DNA from: Enoplolaimus lenunculus
Lineage: Eukaryota > Nematoda > Enoplea > Enoplida > Thoracostomopsidae
Assembly: GCA_030248215.1 (NCBI GenBank)
Contig: JASANG010001660.1
Location: 1 to 64,000, forward strand
Length of the DNA stretch: 64,000 nt
Direction of reading: 5' to 3'
A model generated the notes under the pieces. The model saw nothing but the letters and a program-made list of their open reading frames with translations, was not told where the DNA came from and did not search any database. Every line of letters starts with the position of its first letter. Within the stretch, counting starts at the first letter, position 1. A program made the translations under genes and the position numbers. Positions 49,735 to 64,000 of this stretch are shown in pieces.

Positions 49735-49880
49735 TCTAGACCACTGGACGTGGAGTTGCGCGTAAGTATACATTGGCTGTGCACATGTAAACAGGAGAGC
49801 ATATGTTTGCACTCGTGGTATGCACACCTAGTATATTGCTGTCCCAGGACAATGGGACGGCCTTTATCGTATGGGTCAAA
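49735..49880 (+). mobile_element. Terminal fragment of the minisatellite-bearing inverted-repeat element
   Basis: TGTGCACATGTAAACAGGAG, then GTCCCAGGACAATGGGACGG and CCTTTAT parallel 21600-21690 in order and spacing. Only one terminus of the element is present. Confidence 0.65.
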
Positions 49881-49904
49881 TTTTGCATAGTCTTATAAAA
49901 ATTA

Positions 49905-50350
49905 CTGTATTGACCCGAATAATAGGGGGTAATAAGAGGAGGGGTCCTCATTTCGAGTCCCGATCAATAGGAGTTTGTATCCCCAAGAGTCCGTAAGCGG
50001 ATAGAGTCCCTAAACCCTAATTAGAGTCCATAAATGACCACTATCCCAAATTGTAGCGCATAAAATGATTCCTGGACCAAATAAAGTTGAGTTCGAAACT
50101 TAAAGCGTACTTAAGTTTTGAAAAGAACATTTCTAAGTATAACCTTGCATTATCGATCAAGCTTTTGATGCAATGCAAAAAACGTTTAATTAAACGGATA
50201 GTTGCAATACCGAACATATATCAGTAACGAAGGACGGCGAAGGGCGGGTTAAAAATAAATAACAGTCCGCAACTGAATAACAAGAGGGGCGGGTTCCCTC
50301 TGGAGAGGCGAAATAAATATCAGTTCACCCTCTTATTCGGGTCATTACAG
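49905..50350 (+). mobile_element. Tc1/mariner-like MITE, family M1, copy 2 (best preserved)
   Basis: The 446-bp element starts CTGTATTGACCCGAATAATA and ends CTTATTCGGGTCATTACAG, with TA on both sides (49903-49904 and 50351-50352). No coding capacity. Confidence 0.9.
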
Positions 50351-51499
50351 TATTTGTTTGGCGTGTTTCATTTTAAGTTGTGGTATTGATTTACCGTTGG
50401 CAGCTGTGTCAAAGGTTAGCTTGAACTAATGTTCTGATTGGATCCATGTAACATTGAAATTTACAAATCCTGTTAGCAGATTTTTAGCCAAGCTCAAACC
50501 CGAAGTTTGCGGCCGGTCCGCTGCTAGATGTCAGATGAAACATATTACACTTTTGTACTGGGCACCCTATGCTTATAGTGCTTATCAAAATGTAGATATA
50601 TACTTTAGTAAAATTGTCATGTGATTCTTTGTACCATTTTGGCACCAGATTTAGCATCCATTAACGTCTTTGTATTTGTTGAAACATAGTATACATGTTT
50701 TTAATTTATTTTTCTGTTTTTCCCGAAATTGGAAGTCGTTTTTTCGATCGATTAACTTTTTTCCTGAAAAACCAATCCTTAAGCCAAGTCAACGTCTAAG
50801 CAATTGCCAAAGCCTTCCCTTTGCCTGAAGTCTAAGCCTTAACATCAAATGTTTAGTATATGTATATACAAGAACTCTACTTAAATTTTATACGTGAGAT
50901 GCGACGTAAACCCAGCTGAACTGGAATTTAGGTTTTGCAATCGTGGTTGTGATATATAGCTGACGTACATATCCCTATATAAAAACATACAGAAACATAA
51001 ACGTTGAGCAAGATTATTAAGCCAAGATACAGGTCACAAAATGAGAGACATCCAGAACAATTAAATTGTATCTATTGCCTTGTTACACGCTGAAACTGAA
51101 ACAGAATAAAAACAAACCTGACCAAATCTGCAGAAAATTCGTAAATTTGAAGAGTGGTGATGAGCATTAAATATAATTTTTTTTCGGACGCCGCACTATT
51201 TGCAACCAGCCGGTATATACATATATGATGTAGAATTTTCATTAGTTCGATTCAAAAGTTCAGACGGGACAGTTTAACCAACTGAGTAATTACATAACTG
51301 GGTTTTTAGTCAAATATTTTCATACAGAACATGTTTACTCGCATACTCATAAGCAGAATAAGCTCGTGACATGATAATCTCCTCATCCGAAAGTTCTGGG
51401 TTAAAATTATAGCCGTGTTTTCTCGAAATCATTATCTTAACTACGCCTGTGAATTGAAGGCAAAAAGTAAAATTATTGGTTCCATGTAAAAATCAAGGG
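50351..51499. other. No gene seen
   Basis: AT-rich sequence without supported features. Confidence 0.5.
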
Positions 51500-51668
51500 C
51501 GGAACATTTTTCCGTGGACTGCAATTGAGTAAGCTTAAGCTTTAGACTAATTTGTTACCTGGCTTAGGCTTAGGCTTGGGCTTAGGTTTAGGAATATGCT
51601 CATTCTTACGCTTAGGCTTAGGCTTAGGAATATGCTTATAATACTGTTCCGCCCCTGTCCTTTACATT
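51500..51668 (+). mobile_element. TTAGGC-cored MITE, copy 3
   Basis: The left end contains AAGGGCGGAACATTTTTCCG and the right end is TGTTCCGCCCCTGTCCTTTA then CATTGGCC, inverted relatives. The core has GGCTTAGGCTTAGGCTTGGG and ACGCTTAGGCTTAGGCTTAG, i.e. up to three perfect TTAGGC hexamers in a row. Confidence 0.78.
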
Positions 51669-52280
51669 GGCCAATTATATTGCATCAAACTTTAGAAATC
51701 CACTTTCGCCTTTTACTCTGTTTTGGTCATATCAAATTAAAACGCACCAGGCAATAAACAAGCAAACATTTTTTGGAAATTTATAAACGTTTGCAAGAGC
51801 TGTAAACATAACAGTTATTAAATTTTATACCGCAATGTGTTTATTGTTGACAATGACAGCTTAACTGACTGGTTGTAGCGCACAACTGGGCTAATGAAGC
51901 TTTTGCTACACAAAATTGAAGCTTCAGAAAAGCGAAATATTTTGAAGTTATATTTTATACCCGTTTCCAGCATGAATATTTTTAATTCCACCTGTGATCC
52001 AAATTTCAAAAGTGCATATTTGAATTCCAAGTTAGGCAGTACCATATAGAGCCCTTCACAAAAATTTTGCTGCGTATTTATGCAGTGGTGTTCAAATCTA
52101 CGCCGTTCGAATTACGCGTCCCATGCTCTAGCCACTGAGATGTGCAGCTGTACACAAAATTTTCGCGATAAATTTCCGTTTTATAGAAATAACGGAAATC
52201 CTATTATTTTTTACTTATGTTCAGAATTAGTTATAGTCACGTATATATGTATACATCTCGCAATTTTTCGCTACAGATAT
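51669..52280. other. No gene seen
   Basis: AT-rich sequence. CCGTTTCCAGCATGAATATTTTT near 51961 resembles the SINE S1 tail. Confidence 0.45.
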
Positions 52281-52288
52281 GCTGTAAT

Positions 52289-52719
52289 CAGGGTGCAACC
52301 GGAATTATAAAATACCGGAACTGGAAAGTTAAAAAATACCGGAACTGGAAAGTTAAAAAATACTGGAACCGGATTTTTCACCGAAAAATTCATTTTTTAA
52401 ACGCTATTTTATTGCTTTTAACGCTGTAAACACCCAATTTAGAATGCCCAAAACTTGAAACAAATGCAGTAGGTGGAAAGATATGATAAATTATGGAGTG
52501 TGGCACAAATTGAAAATTTTGGCAATACACGCTAATACAATTTTAGATAAATAAGATCGAATAATATGCCAATTTTTCTTAAAATTTTGAATGAGAAATA
52601 ATTTTCAATACCGAAAATACCGAATAATTCCGGTGAAAAAATACCGGATTTCTTACCGGAACCGGATAGTGAAAAATACCGGTTTTCCCAGCCGGAACCG
52701 GAATTCCAGTTGCACCCTG
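52289..52719. mobile_element. hAT-like MITE (GGAATT subfamily), intact ends
   Basis: The 431-bp element starts CAGGGTGCAACCGGAATTAT and ends GGAATTCCAGTTGCACCCTG. Exact 8-bp target duplications GCTGTAAT lie at 52281-52288 and 52720-52727. Next to the ends are units of AATACCGGAACTGGAAAGTT. The interior is AT-rich and non-coding. Confidence 0.93.
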
Positions 52720-52899
52720 GCTGTAATTGTTTAAAATGAAATTAATATAACAAAAATAAAACTTGAAAACTTTTATACCTCAATATTAATCATCTTCAAT
52801 TCCCGTTATCTTCATCATTATCCATTTCTTTTTCCGTCATTTTTACAACTCGTTTACACCCTTCTTTATACCGTATGTTTGGAACAAGATATTATATAC

Positions 52900-53256
52900 C
52901 AGAGTACAACCGTAGCTTAAAAATACCGGAGCCGGAGGTCAACGAAACTTGCCGGAGCCGGTGGTCAGGCGAAATTAGGCAGTAAAAATGATGGTTAATT
53001 AGTTAATTTTCGCCAATATCTGCAATATGTTGTTTAAGACGTTTGGTCTTTAGCTAATTTTCTGCAAAATTTCGGAAATTCTTTCCTAAAAATTGTAACA
53101 AAAGTAAAACGAAACGCAGTAAACAGATAAATTTTGCACAATTATAAAAATTTAACTACCGAAATTGTCGGATCCTCCGGCAAGAATTCTACCGGAGCCA
53201 GGAGCCGAATGCTGGTTTTCTGGTGGAGCCGCAGGCAGAAACCCGATTGTACCCCG
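52900..53256. mobile_element. hAT-like MITE (GGAGG subfamily)
   Basis: It starts CAGAGTACAACCG and ends CCCGATTGTACCCCG, with flanking TTATATAC (52892-52899) and ATATATAC (53257-53264), 7 of 8 identical. The core (GCGAAATTAGGCAG, GATGGTTAATTAGTTAATTT, AAACAGATAAATTTTGCA) matches the nested copy at 14428-14794. Confidence 0.9.
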
Positions 53257-53274
53257 ATATATACGAATACGAAT

Positions 53275-53430
53275 TCGCCGCGAAACCGTATGAGCTGGCG
53301 AGCACCATCTCACATTTCCCAACCCATCTAGCTAAAATTCTAAGTTGAAGCAGTTTGCTGCAATGCGGCGAGGCTTGAACCCACCACGTAGAGATTACCG
53401 GTCCGAAGTGAAGTCACAGTAAGATTAAAA
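53275..53430 (-). mobile_element. tRNA-derived SINE, family S2, copy 2
   Basis: On the minus strand a B box (GTGGGTTCAAGCC) follows a tRNA-like stretch (ACTTCGGACCGGTAATC). It is followed by a body ending TGTGAGATGG, CAGCTCATACGGTTTCGCGG. The body matches 13421-13500. The A-box half of the head is not clear. Confidence 0.55.
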
Positions 53431-53718
53431 CTTTTCGACAATGTGTACAACACAAGGACTTTTACTACATCAGTAACAAACAAACAATGGCAAGGAATGG
53501 ATATTAAGAAGTAAAACTCTTAAAACAATTACCAATTTTCTAAATTGCGTTATTACTACGCCAAACCCAGTATAACAAAAGCACATATTATGTATATAAT
53601 CGTAAATCTACCAGTTCTTATGGCAAATTTTGTATTTCTGAATTCAATTAACAAAATCCAGTTTGCAGTTGCGATCAGCAGTAATCTCCATTCAATGGCA
53701 AGAATCAAATACGGCCAT

Positions 53719-53894
53719 CAAGGCACAACCGGAGGTCTGCATCTGACTTCGCTTAAAAATCGACGTTACGCGAACGTAGAATTCTGCCAGAGGTTCGGCA
53801 ATTTCGGAAGTGAAATTTTGCATAGTTTAACAAAAGTTGTATTGATCGATGCGTTTGGTAAAAAAATAAGCCTTTCACATCCGGTTGCACCCTG
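53719..53894. mobile_element. Short hAT-like MITE derivative (176 bp)
   Basis: It starts CAAGGCACAACCGGAGGTCT and ends TTTCACATCCGGTTGCACCCTG. Interior blocks (CAATTTCGGAAGTGAAATTT) relate to the GGAGG subfamily. The flanking 8-mers do not match, so the copy is old or internally deleted and rearranged. Confidence 0.65.
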
Positions 53895-54308
53895 AGTCAC
53901 CAAAAACATTCTATTTCTGAATTAATTTTTTTCACGTACCTAATTGCTTTGAATTTCATTTTAGATCTATAAGTTCCAACTAGCATTCGAACCAGTAATC
54001 TTTGATGGAATGTGTTTGACATCACCTCATTATTAGTTTTACATTATATGGGAATAGGGAAATAAAAGTTACCACTTTATATTTCAGCATCAGTTTACTA
54101 GAACCCAAACACAGTTTTCAAACATACCAAAAGTTTTCAAATTCTTCTATACGCATACTAAAAGAAACATGACTAATATTCGCAGCTTACGAAGCCAATG
54201 TTCTTTTATATAAGACCGCAACATAGATAAAATATAATCGTAAACATAAGCGTAAAAATAAGTGTCAATCCTAAGCCTAAGCAAAGAATAAACTAAAATT
54301 GATTCCTA

Positions 54309-54735
54309 CTCTACTGACCCGAATAGAACGTGGACTGATATTTATTTGGCCTCTCCAATGGGCACCCTCCTTGTTATTCGGTTACGGACTGTTATGTATT
54401 TTCAACCAGCCCTCTGCAACCATTCCTTACTGATATATAACCGGTACTGCAACTATCCGTTGAATTAAACGTTTGTCTTGCATCAAAAGCTTGAGCGATA
54501 ATGCAAGGTTATACTTTGGAATATTCCTTTCAAAACTTAAGTGCACTTTAAAATTTCGAACTCAAGATTATTTGGTCAAGTAGTCATTAACGCGCTTCAA
54601 TTAGGGATAACTGACATTTATGAACTCTAATTAGGGTTTAGGGACTCTATCTGCTTACGGACTCTTATTAGGGATACGGACTCCTACTGATTAGGACTCA
54701 AAATGGGGAACCACCTCTTATTCGGGTCACTACAG
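54309..54735 (-). mobile_element. Tc1/mariner-like MITE, family M1, copy 3 (inverted)
   Basis: It starts CTCTACTGACCCGAATAG and ends TTATTCGGGTCACTACAG, flanked by TA on both sides (54307-54308 and 54736-54737). The interior is collinear with the inverse of 49905-50350. Confidence 0.88.
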
Positions 54736-55499
54736 TACTCTATTGAAGACGTGCGAGAAAACCGGACGGCCCTAAAACTGAGATGGGCCGTCTACACTAT
54801 ACGCAGTCTCCACCGAGAGCTGTTGTCACTTTTCAGGTTTATCTGAATGCAAACTAATGTAAAGGACACATCAATGAGGGGTGGAAGCTTCGTGAATACC
54901 AAACTTCCTCCAGATAGAAACCCTAAGAGATTATAGTATATTTTCCACACGTATGCTAATTCAGATGGCCGAAAATAATAGTGTGAATATTTTTTGGCAA
55001 ATTTTGCGGTTATAAATTTAGAAACATCCTGACAGACTTATGTCGATTGTCTTGTCGATTTGCAATTCTTTTACCATCTCCTTACATTTTCACTCAAACA
55101 CCCCGTTTGAAACCTTAATTTAGCTAGTTACTGCCAGTATATTAGCCAATATACGATTGTGAAACCTAAAATACTTGAAAATATAAAGCGTGAAAGAGGT
55201 GTAAGCTATTCAACCTATGTACATGAACCAAAACACGCATCACTCTTTATACGTTCCAACACTGTCGGCTGAGTTTTCATCAACTGCTCTCAATCAGTGC
55301 TATTCCAATCATTATAGTTTAATTAATCTTGATTCGCAGCAGTTGTATAATACCCCGAAATGAGCAACTGTTAACAGAGGAGGAATGAAAATTTTTCGCA
55401 ATGGCAGCGAGAATTCTGCTAACGTATCGCCAGGGGGTTAACATGCTCGCAAGACAGCGCTAACGCATCCACTTGCCACACACACCTGATCCCCCTGTC
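54736..55499. other. No gene seen
   Basis: AT-rich sequence lacking exons or recognised repeats. Confidence 0.5.
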
Positions 55500-55504
55500 C
55501 TATT

Positions 55505-55698
55505 TAGCACTTTTCCATTCATCGCCATCCCATTTACAACTCCATTCACTATTTGTCTATTTACCGCAACCCCATTCACCATTGCTCGATTCATCGCAAC
55601 TCCATTTACGCTTATCCATTCGAAACTCCACTCAACATTTGTCCATTCACCAGAACTCCATTAAGCATGTCCATTTACCACATTTCCATTTATTTAAT
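55505..55698. repeat. Imperfect tandem repeat of CCATTCACC/CCATTTACC units beside the BLOC1S2 gene
   Basis: CCATTCATCGC, CCATTTACAACTCC, CCATTCACTATTTG and related 18-25 bp units recur about nine times. On the minus strand this is the 3' flank of the adjacent gene and contains its AATAAA signal at about 55688-55693. Confidence 0.7.
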
Positions 55699-55703
55699 TC
55701 CGT

Positions 55704-56219
55704 TCACGTCTTTTCCAACTGCTTAAATCGTTGCTCTAACGTTTTCACATACGTGTCCAACGCATATGCTGCATCTTCCAATCGACGACTCCCCGCGTCA
55801 ATTTCTTCAATCTGCGCTAAATACGGCGTTAGATTACTGTATTTTTCATCTAATTGTACTAGTGATTTCGACATATTCGCAGTAACTTGTTTCATGTCAG
55901 CATAGCGTTGTGTTGTTGCCGCGTTCATATCTTCCAACAACTTATAATCATCAATTGTTCCTTCCATTTCACCTTGGAGATAGGTTGCTGTTTTTGAAAA
56001 TACATCTCGTGTAAGCGCTGATATATCTGGACCGCACGGTTGAGTCTTTGAAGCTGCCGCACCTGCTTGAGCATCATTTTGTTGTTGTTGTTGCTGCTGC
56101 TGTTTTGGTGGTCCATCTTGACTAGACGAAGCATGAGGAGTTGTAACACTGTCCTCAAGTTTGCCCTGGTCTTTTTCCGGCTCCTTGCTTTTTCTACTGC
56201 TCGGCTTTTCGACGGACAT
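55704..56219 (-). CDS. BLOC1S2: Biogenesis of lysosome-related organelles complex 1 subunit 2 (BLOC1S2)
   Basis: BLOC1S2 is a coiled-coil subunit of BLOC-1, which directs cargo from endosomes to lysosome-related organelles, and is shared with BORC, which positions lysosomes. The single-exon frame gives 171 residues, a little longer than the human protein (about 142). The N-terminal 60 residues are charged and low-complexity with a run of nine Gln (PPK then Q). The conserved domain spans about 75-170: DVFSKTATYLQGEMEGTIDD, YKLLEDMNAATTQRYADMKQ, NMSKSLVQLDEKYSNLTPYL, then heptad-rich helix ending LEQRFKQLEKT. This order matches the family's YxLLExMN...KYxxLxPYLxQI pattern. ATG at 56219 is preferred as the first in frame. 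An AATAAA lies only about a dozen bases past the TGA, giving a very short 3' UTR. The poly-Gln tract is encoded by CAA/CAG repeats and may vary in length. Confidence 0.93.
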   Translation of the reverse strand: MSVEKPSSRKSKEPEKDQGKLEDSVTTPHASSSQDGPPKQQQQQQQQNDAQAGAAASKTQPCGPDISALTRDVFSKTATYLQGEMEGTIDDYKLLEDMNAATTQRYADMKQVTANMSKSLVQLDEKYSNLTPYLAQIEEIDAGSRRLEDAAYALDTYVKTLEQRFKQLEKT

Positions 56220-57254
56220 TACAATTTATTCAGTAAATTTATAAAATTTAATCGCTCTGACACAAAAATCTAGTGTAAAGTCATAAACACTATTCTCGAA
56301 TAATCATTAAAACTGCGAGTTTAGAACGCATCGCATGAAACGTAAAAATATTTTTACCAAGACTCCAACGTATACATATATAATGTGAACTTCAAAAGCT
56401 AAGCTTTTCGAAAACTTAACGCTAAAAGTAACACTGCTGTTAATCTGACTCACGAGGGTACAGTGTACTTTGCGCTTTAGAACATATTGCAGTGAAATCT
56501 TCATGGGTCCAAATATTTACCGTCCAGAAAAGCTAAAAACAATGCGAAATCATTAATATTCTAATCATATTTAGATTTTCATTCTAAAACTTTTAGCGGT
56601 TGAAACCACCTTGGTTGCAGTTGTATCTAAACAGCTCGTGTGGTGATATAAACTTTTTAGGTGTAGGTAAGCTGGACACAGTATATTTAACTAAATTTTT
56701 AAGACCAAACGAGTCAGGATTTTTCCGGAAAAAATTGACCAGAAAAAATGATTTTTTACATTTTTTTCCAGAAAAAATGGAAAAATTCGTTCTTTGTCTG
56801 AGTGATCGGTTATTTCATCCTTAGCCGGCTTTTGCCCAAAAATGCTTGGATTTTGAAACGTTTTGCATATTTGAGTTTCTGATCTTGCAACCTTGCGAGC
56901 AAAGCGAGGTTTTACTTAGACGTATTCGTTTGCTAAATTATACGGTAAACGCAAGCTTTCAATTTCTAGTGACCTAACTTTTGCACCGCTGTCGACGAAA
57001 CCTGATGAGCGAACCGAACAAGATGCATATGTAGTTTTACGTTGAATCTCGTGGCAAAGCATCAATTCTGAAATCCATTTATATATTCATATGCTGAAAT
57101 TTTTGCTCGTTTCGGACATGTGTCCAGTGGACATGTAGACGGTCACTTTTAATGTGTTCGGACATGTAGACGATCGTGTTTAATGTGTTCCATGTAAATG
57201 AGCTACATGGTATCTAAAAACGTTATTTATTAAGTTACTGACTAATAAATACTT
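56220..57254. other. No gene seen; promoter side of BLOC1S2
   Basis: AT-rich sequence. A 37-bp near-duplication (CGGACATGTAGACGGTCACT and CGGACATGTAGACGATCGTG) lies at about 57113-57195. Confidence 0.5.
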
Positions 57255-57890
57255 GCATTGGCCACAGAAATTTGTGACGGGGACGATCTGGTAAATGTTG
57301 TGAAACGCAATTTTTCACCAAAATTTTCTGACGAGGAAACTTATAAGGCATGGATTTTATCGTTTTTCACAAAAAACTTTCTGACGGATGAAAAATTGTA
57401 CAGGACTGACCTTATCATTTTATCACAATATGTATCTGACGGGGGCGTACGCCCCCATATGCATTCGCTACTGACCGCTTTTTCACTAGATCGCAAGAGT
57501 ATGCTTCGGGTTATGCTTAAGCTTTGTTTCAAACTTGTATTTACGCTGAGTAGCCTTTAAACTCGGAAATTTGTTTTGGTTGTTGCATTGCTATAAGTAT
57601 TTGTCCAAATCTTCAGGACCCGTTCTAGTTTTAATATATCAGTGTATAATGTTGATTTTGGCTCCTCATGACTTCACCTTATTTCAATTAAATTGTAATT
57701 TTTTAAAACTTGATTTTATACGTTCACTCTTTCGCGATCTTACGGACTACAGCGGAACCAAAAATGTATTTTCAGCTGTTTAGAAATCTGTACTTTTTCA
57801 TGTATATTACTGTGAAAAAGCGACACGATGAGTTGAATTGCGTCCTTTTTTGCGTTGGATGACTGGTTCAGCGCACCTATTTACTGTAAA
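57255..57890 (+). repeat. Dispersed repeat family R1, copy 2
   Basis: Collinear with 3456-4165: it starts ACAGAAATTTGTGACGGGGA, shares GTCCAAATCTTCA, CTCTAGT-type and AAAAGCGAC blocks, and ends with TTCAGCGCACCTATTTACTG. The 100-codon frame at its start is not conserved in the other copy. Confidence 0.7.
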
Positions 57891-59313
57891 CTTTCGAATT
57901 GCTTTTGCTTAAAAATAAAAACCAAGACTACTAAGAAGCTCTTTTTCCATCATGCGAGCGAAGCTGCTTGTGTAAACAGAACAACTATACGCTGCACGTT
58001 AACAGTTAGCACATAAATTTTGTAAGCGATAGAAAAATTTTAATTTTGTAATAGATAAGGGTGGCGCTTGAACTCTGGTGTCACGTGGAAAATTATGTGC
58101 TTTGACGTACAGTGCCGTTCGGTGTCGGACGTGATCTAAAGTATATCCCCATCTTAAATATACCTATAATTTATTTCAAACACCAACGCCGTAGCATTCA
58201 AACAGTAAAACTACTTTTCATACACAAGGTCTACAGCGCAGGACCGAACTTATGACACTATCAAAAACATGTAAGAGAAGAAATATTTTCAATATCATAC
58301 TAATAGAAATTTCTGCGAGTTATAATTGGAAAAACCAGTCAAACAACTCCAAATTTTACAAACAATATTACATCAAATCACACCTACTCACAAAATTTTT
58401 CTAAAATTCCGTGCAATGACTGATGTTTAAACGCAGAATTTCTTCGTCAACTCCAGTTTCTTTAGTCGGATGCCCATCTATAATAAAAAAGCTTGATAAT
58501 TTTTAAAACTTGTATATTTGTTGCCGCCGGCCAATGACCGACAAACGTCCATCGGCAGAAAGTGGTAAGAACGGAGTTTGAAACGAAACATAACGCTGAT
58601 TTCAAATAAAATGCCAGCGCCATATTTCAAATAAAATGCCAATACCTCTGGCTCTGCTGTTCAAATTGGGATAATACTTAACGAAACTAGCAATACAAAA
58701 AATGTTTACTTCAAAATATTAACTGTCACACTGCATGGTGAAATCGTTACACTCTGTCAGGAATGACACCAATGCCATGATAAATTTATCGCCAGAATAG
58801 AATTTGTATCTCAATTTTTAAAGGCTTTTGCAACTGGAGACTATTTGTAGAGAGCTGGCAGATAAGCATTTCAGTAATGTATGCTTATTCTTCCAACTGT
58901 GCTTTCATCACATCAACGTGTCTGTCACACATCCTAATCTAAATACTACACTTTCATACAATTTCTACAGTCGTTTTGATTTGATATTAGTAACAATTGA
59001 CATCGAAAATAACGAAAACCCGGTTAAAATACCAAACTAAACATTTTAGGGCCGCATAATGAAAAATGCCAAATTTTTTATACAGAAACCAGATTCTGGT
59101 TACAATAACACCGAATTGTTTTCCGCGTAAGCCGCAACCGACCATATACGCCTCAAAAACACATACAAACAGGACAACAAAGCAACAAACAACACAACTT
59201 ATACATAAATAACAGTCTTTCAGTACTCTAGTAGTCATAACACTATACGTAGCCCAAAAGGGCCTTGGTTTGGTTTTCACAGTAAATACAGTGCACAGAC
59301 TCTTTAAGGGCAT
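57891..59313. other. No gene seen; 3' flank of Sec61 alpha
   Basis: AT-rich sequence with no exon or recognised repeat. The right end is the 3' UTR side of the minus-strand Sec61 gene. Confidence 0.5.

Positions 59314-64000
<4,687 letters not shown>

Noticed and set aside
57258-57560. 100-codon frame at the start of the R1 copy
   Set aside because: The homologous copy at 3.5 kb does not keep this frame, so it is not a conserved protein.

Overview
The window is AT-rich, intron-bearing animal DNA, most likely from a nematode. The evidence is a TWK-type two-pore potassium channel, a Sec61 alpha gene cut by short introns, a 5.8S rRNA sequence that from memory resembles Dorylaimia (longidorid/mermithid) nematodes, and hexamers of the nematode telomere type (TTAGGC) inside a dispersed repeat. 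The species is inference only. Exon positions were read by eye from splice sites and reading frames and may be off by a base.

Layout. 1-1366: 5'-truncated LINE. 1.4-8.1 kb: repeats (a four-copy dispersed repeat, a 193-bp foldback, a tRNA-derived SINE, an AT-rich minisatellite). 8116-12215 (+): four exons of a K2P channel whose later exons were not found. 12.8-17.6 kb: a repeat nest holding an orphan 5.8S rRNA that abuts a SINE, a hAT-like element nested in another, and a long composite inverted-repeat element. 18081-19367 (+): a divergent ionotropic-receptor-like membrane protein. 19.9-22.5 kb: minisatellites, one framed by inverted repeats. 25397-26418 (-): an acidic, low-complexity protein exon. 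27.7-35.5 kb: repeats including a 20-copy 41-bp array. 35521-38100 (-): a complete three-exon gene for a secreted protein of unknown family. 38.1-55.7 kb: gene-poor, with three copies of one Tc1/mariner-like MITE and several hAT-like MITEs. 55704-56219 (-): BLOC-1 subunit 2. 57.2-57.9 kb: dispersed repeat. 59314-64000 (-): nine exons of Sec61 alpha, running off the right edge.

The host genes are functionally unrelated housekeeping, channel and secretory genes, as is usual in animal genomes. The richest signal is the non-autonomous DNA transposons: at least two hAT-like subfamilies with 8-bp target duplications, two Tc1/mariner-like families at TA, and several unclassified inverted-repeat families, some with minisatellites in their cores. 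No transposase, CRISPR array, retrovirus-like or capsid-bearing element was recognised. I saw no convincing new multi-gene system. The best leads are the secreted three-exon protein, the K2P gene without a visible 3' end, the 5.8S/SINE junction, and the TTAGGC-cored repeats.
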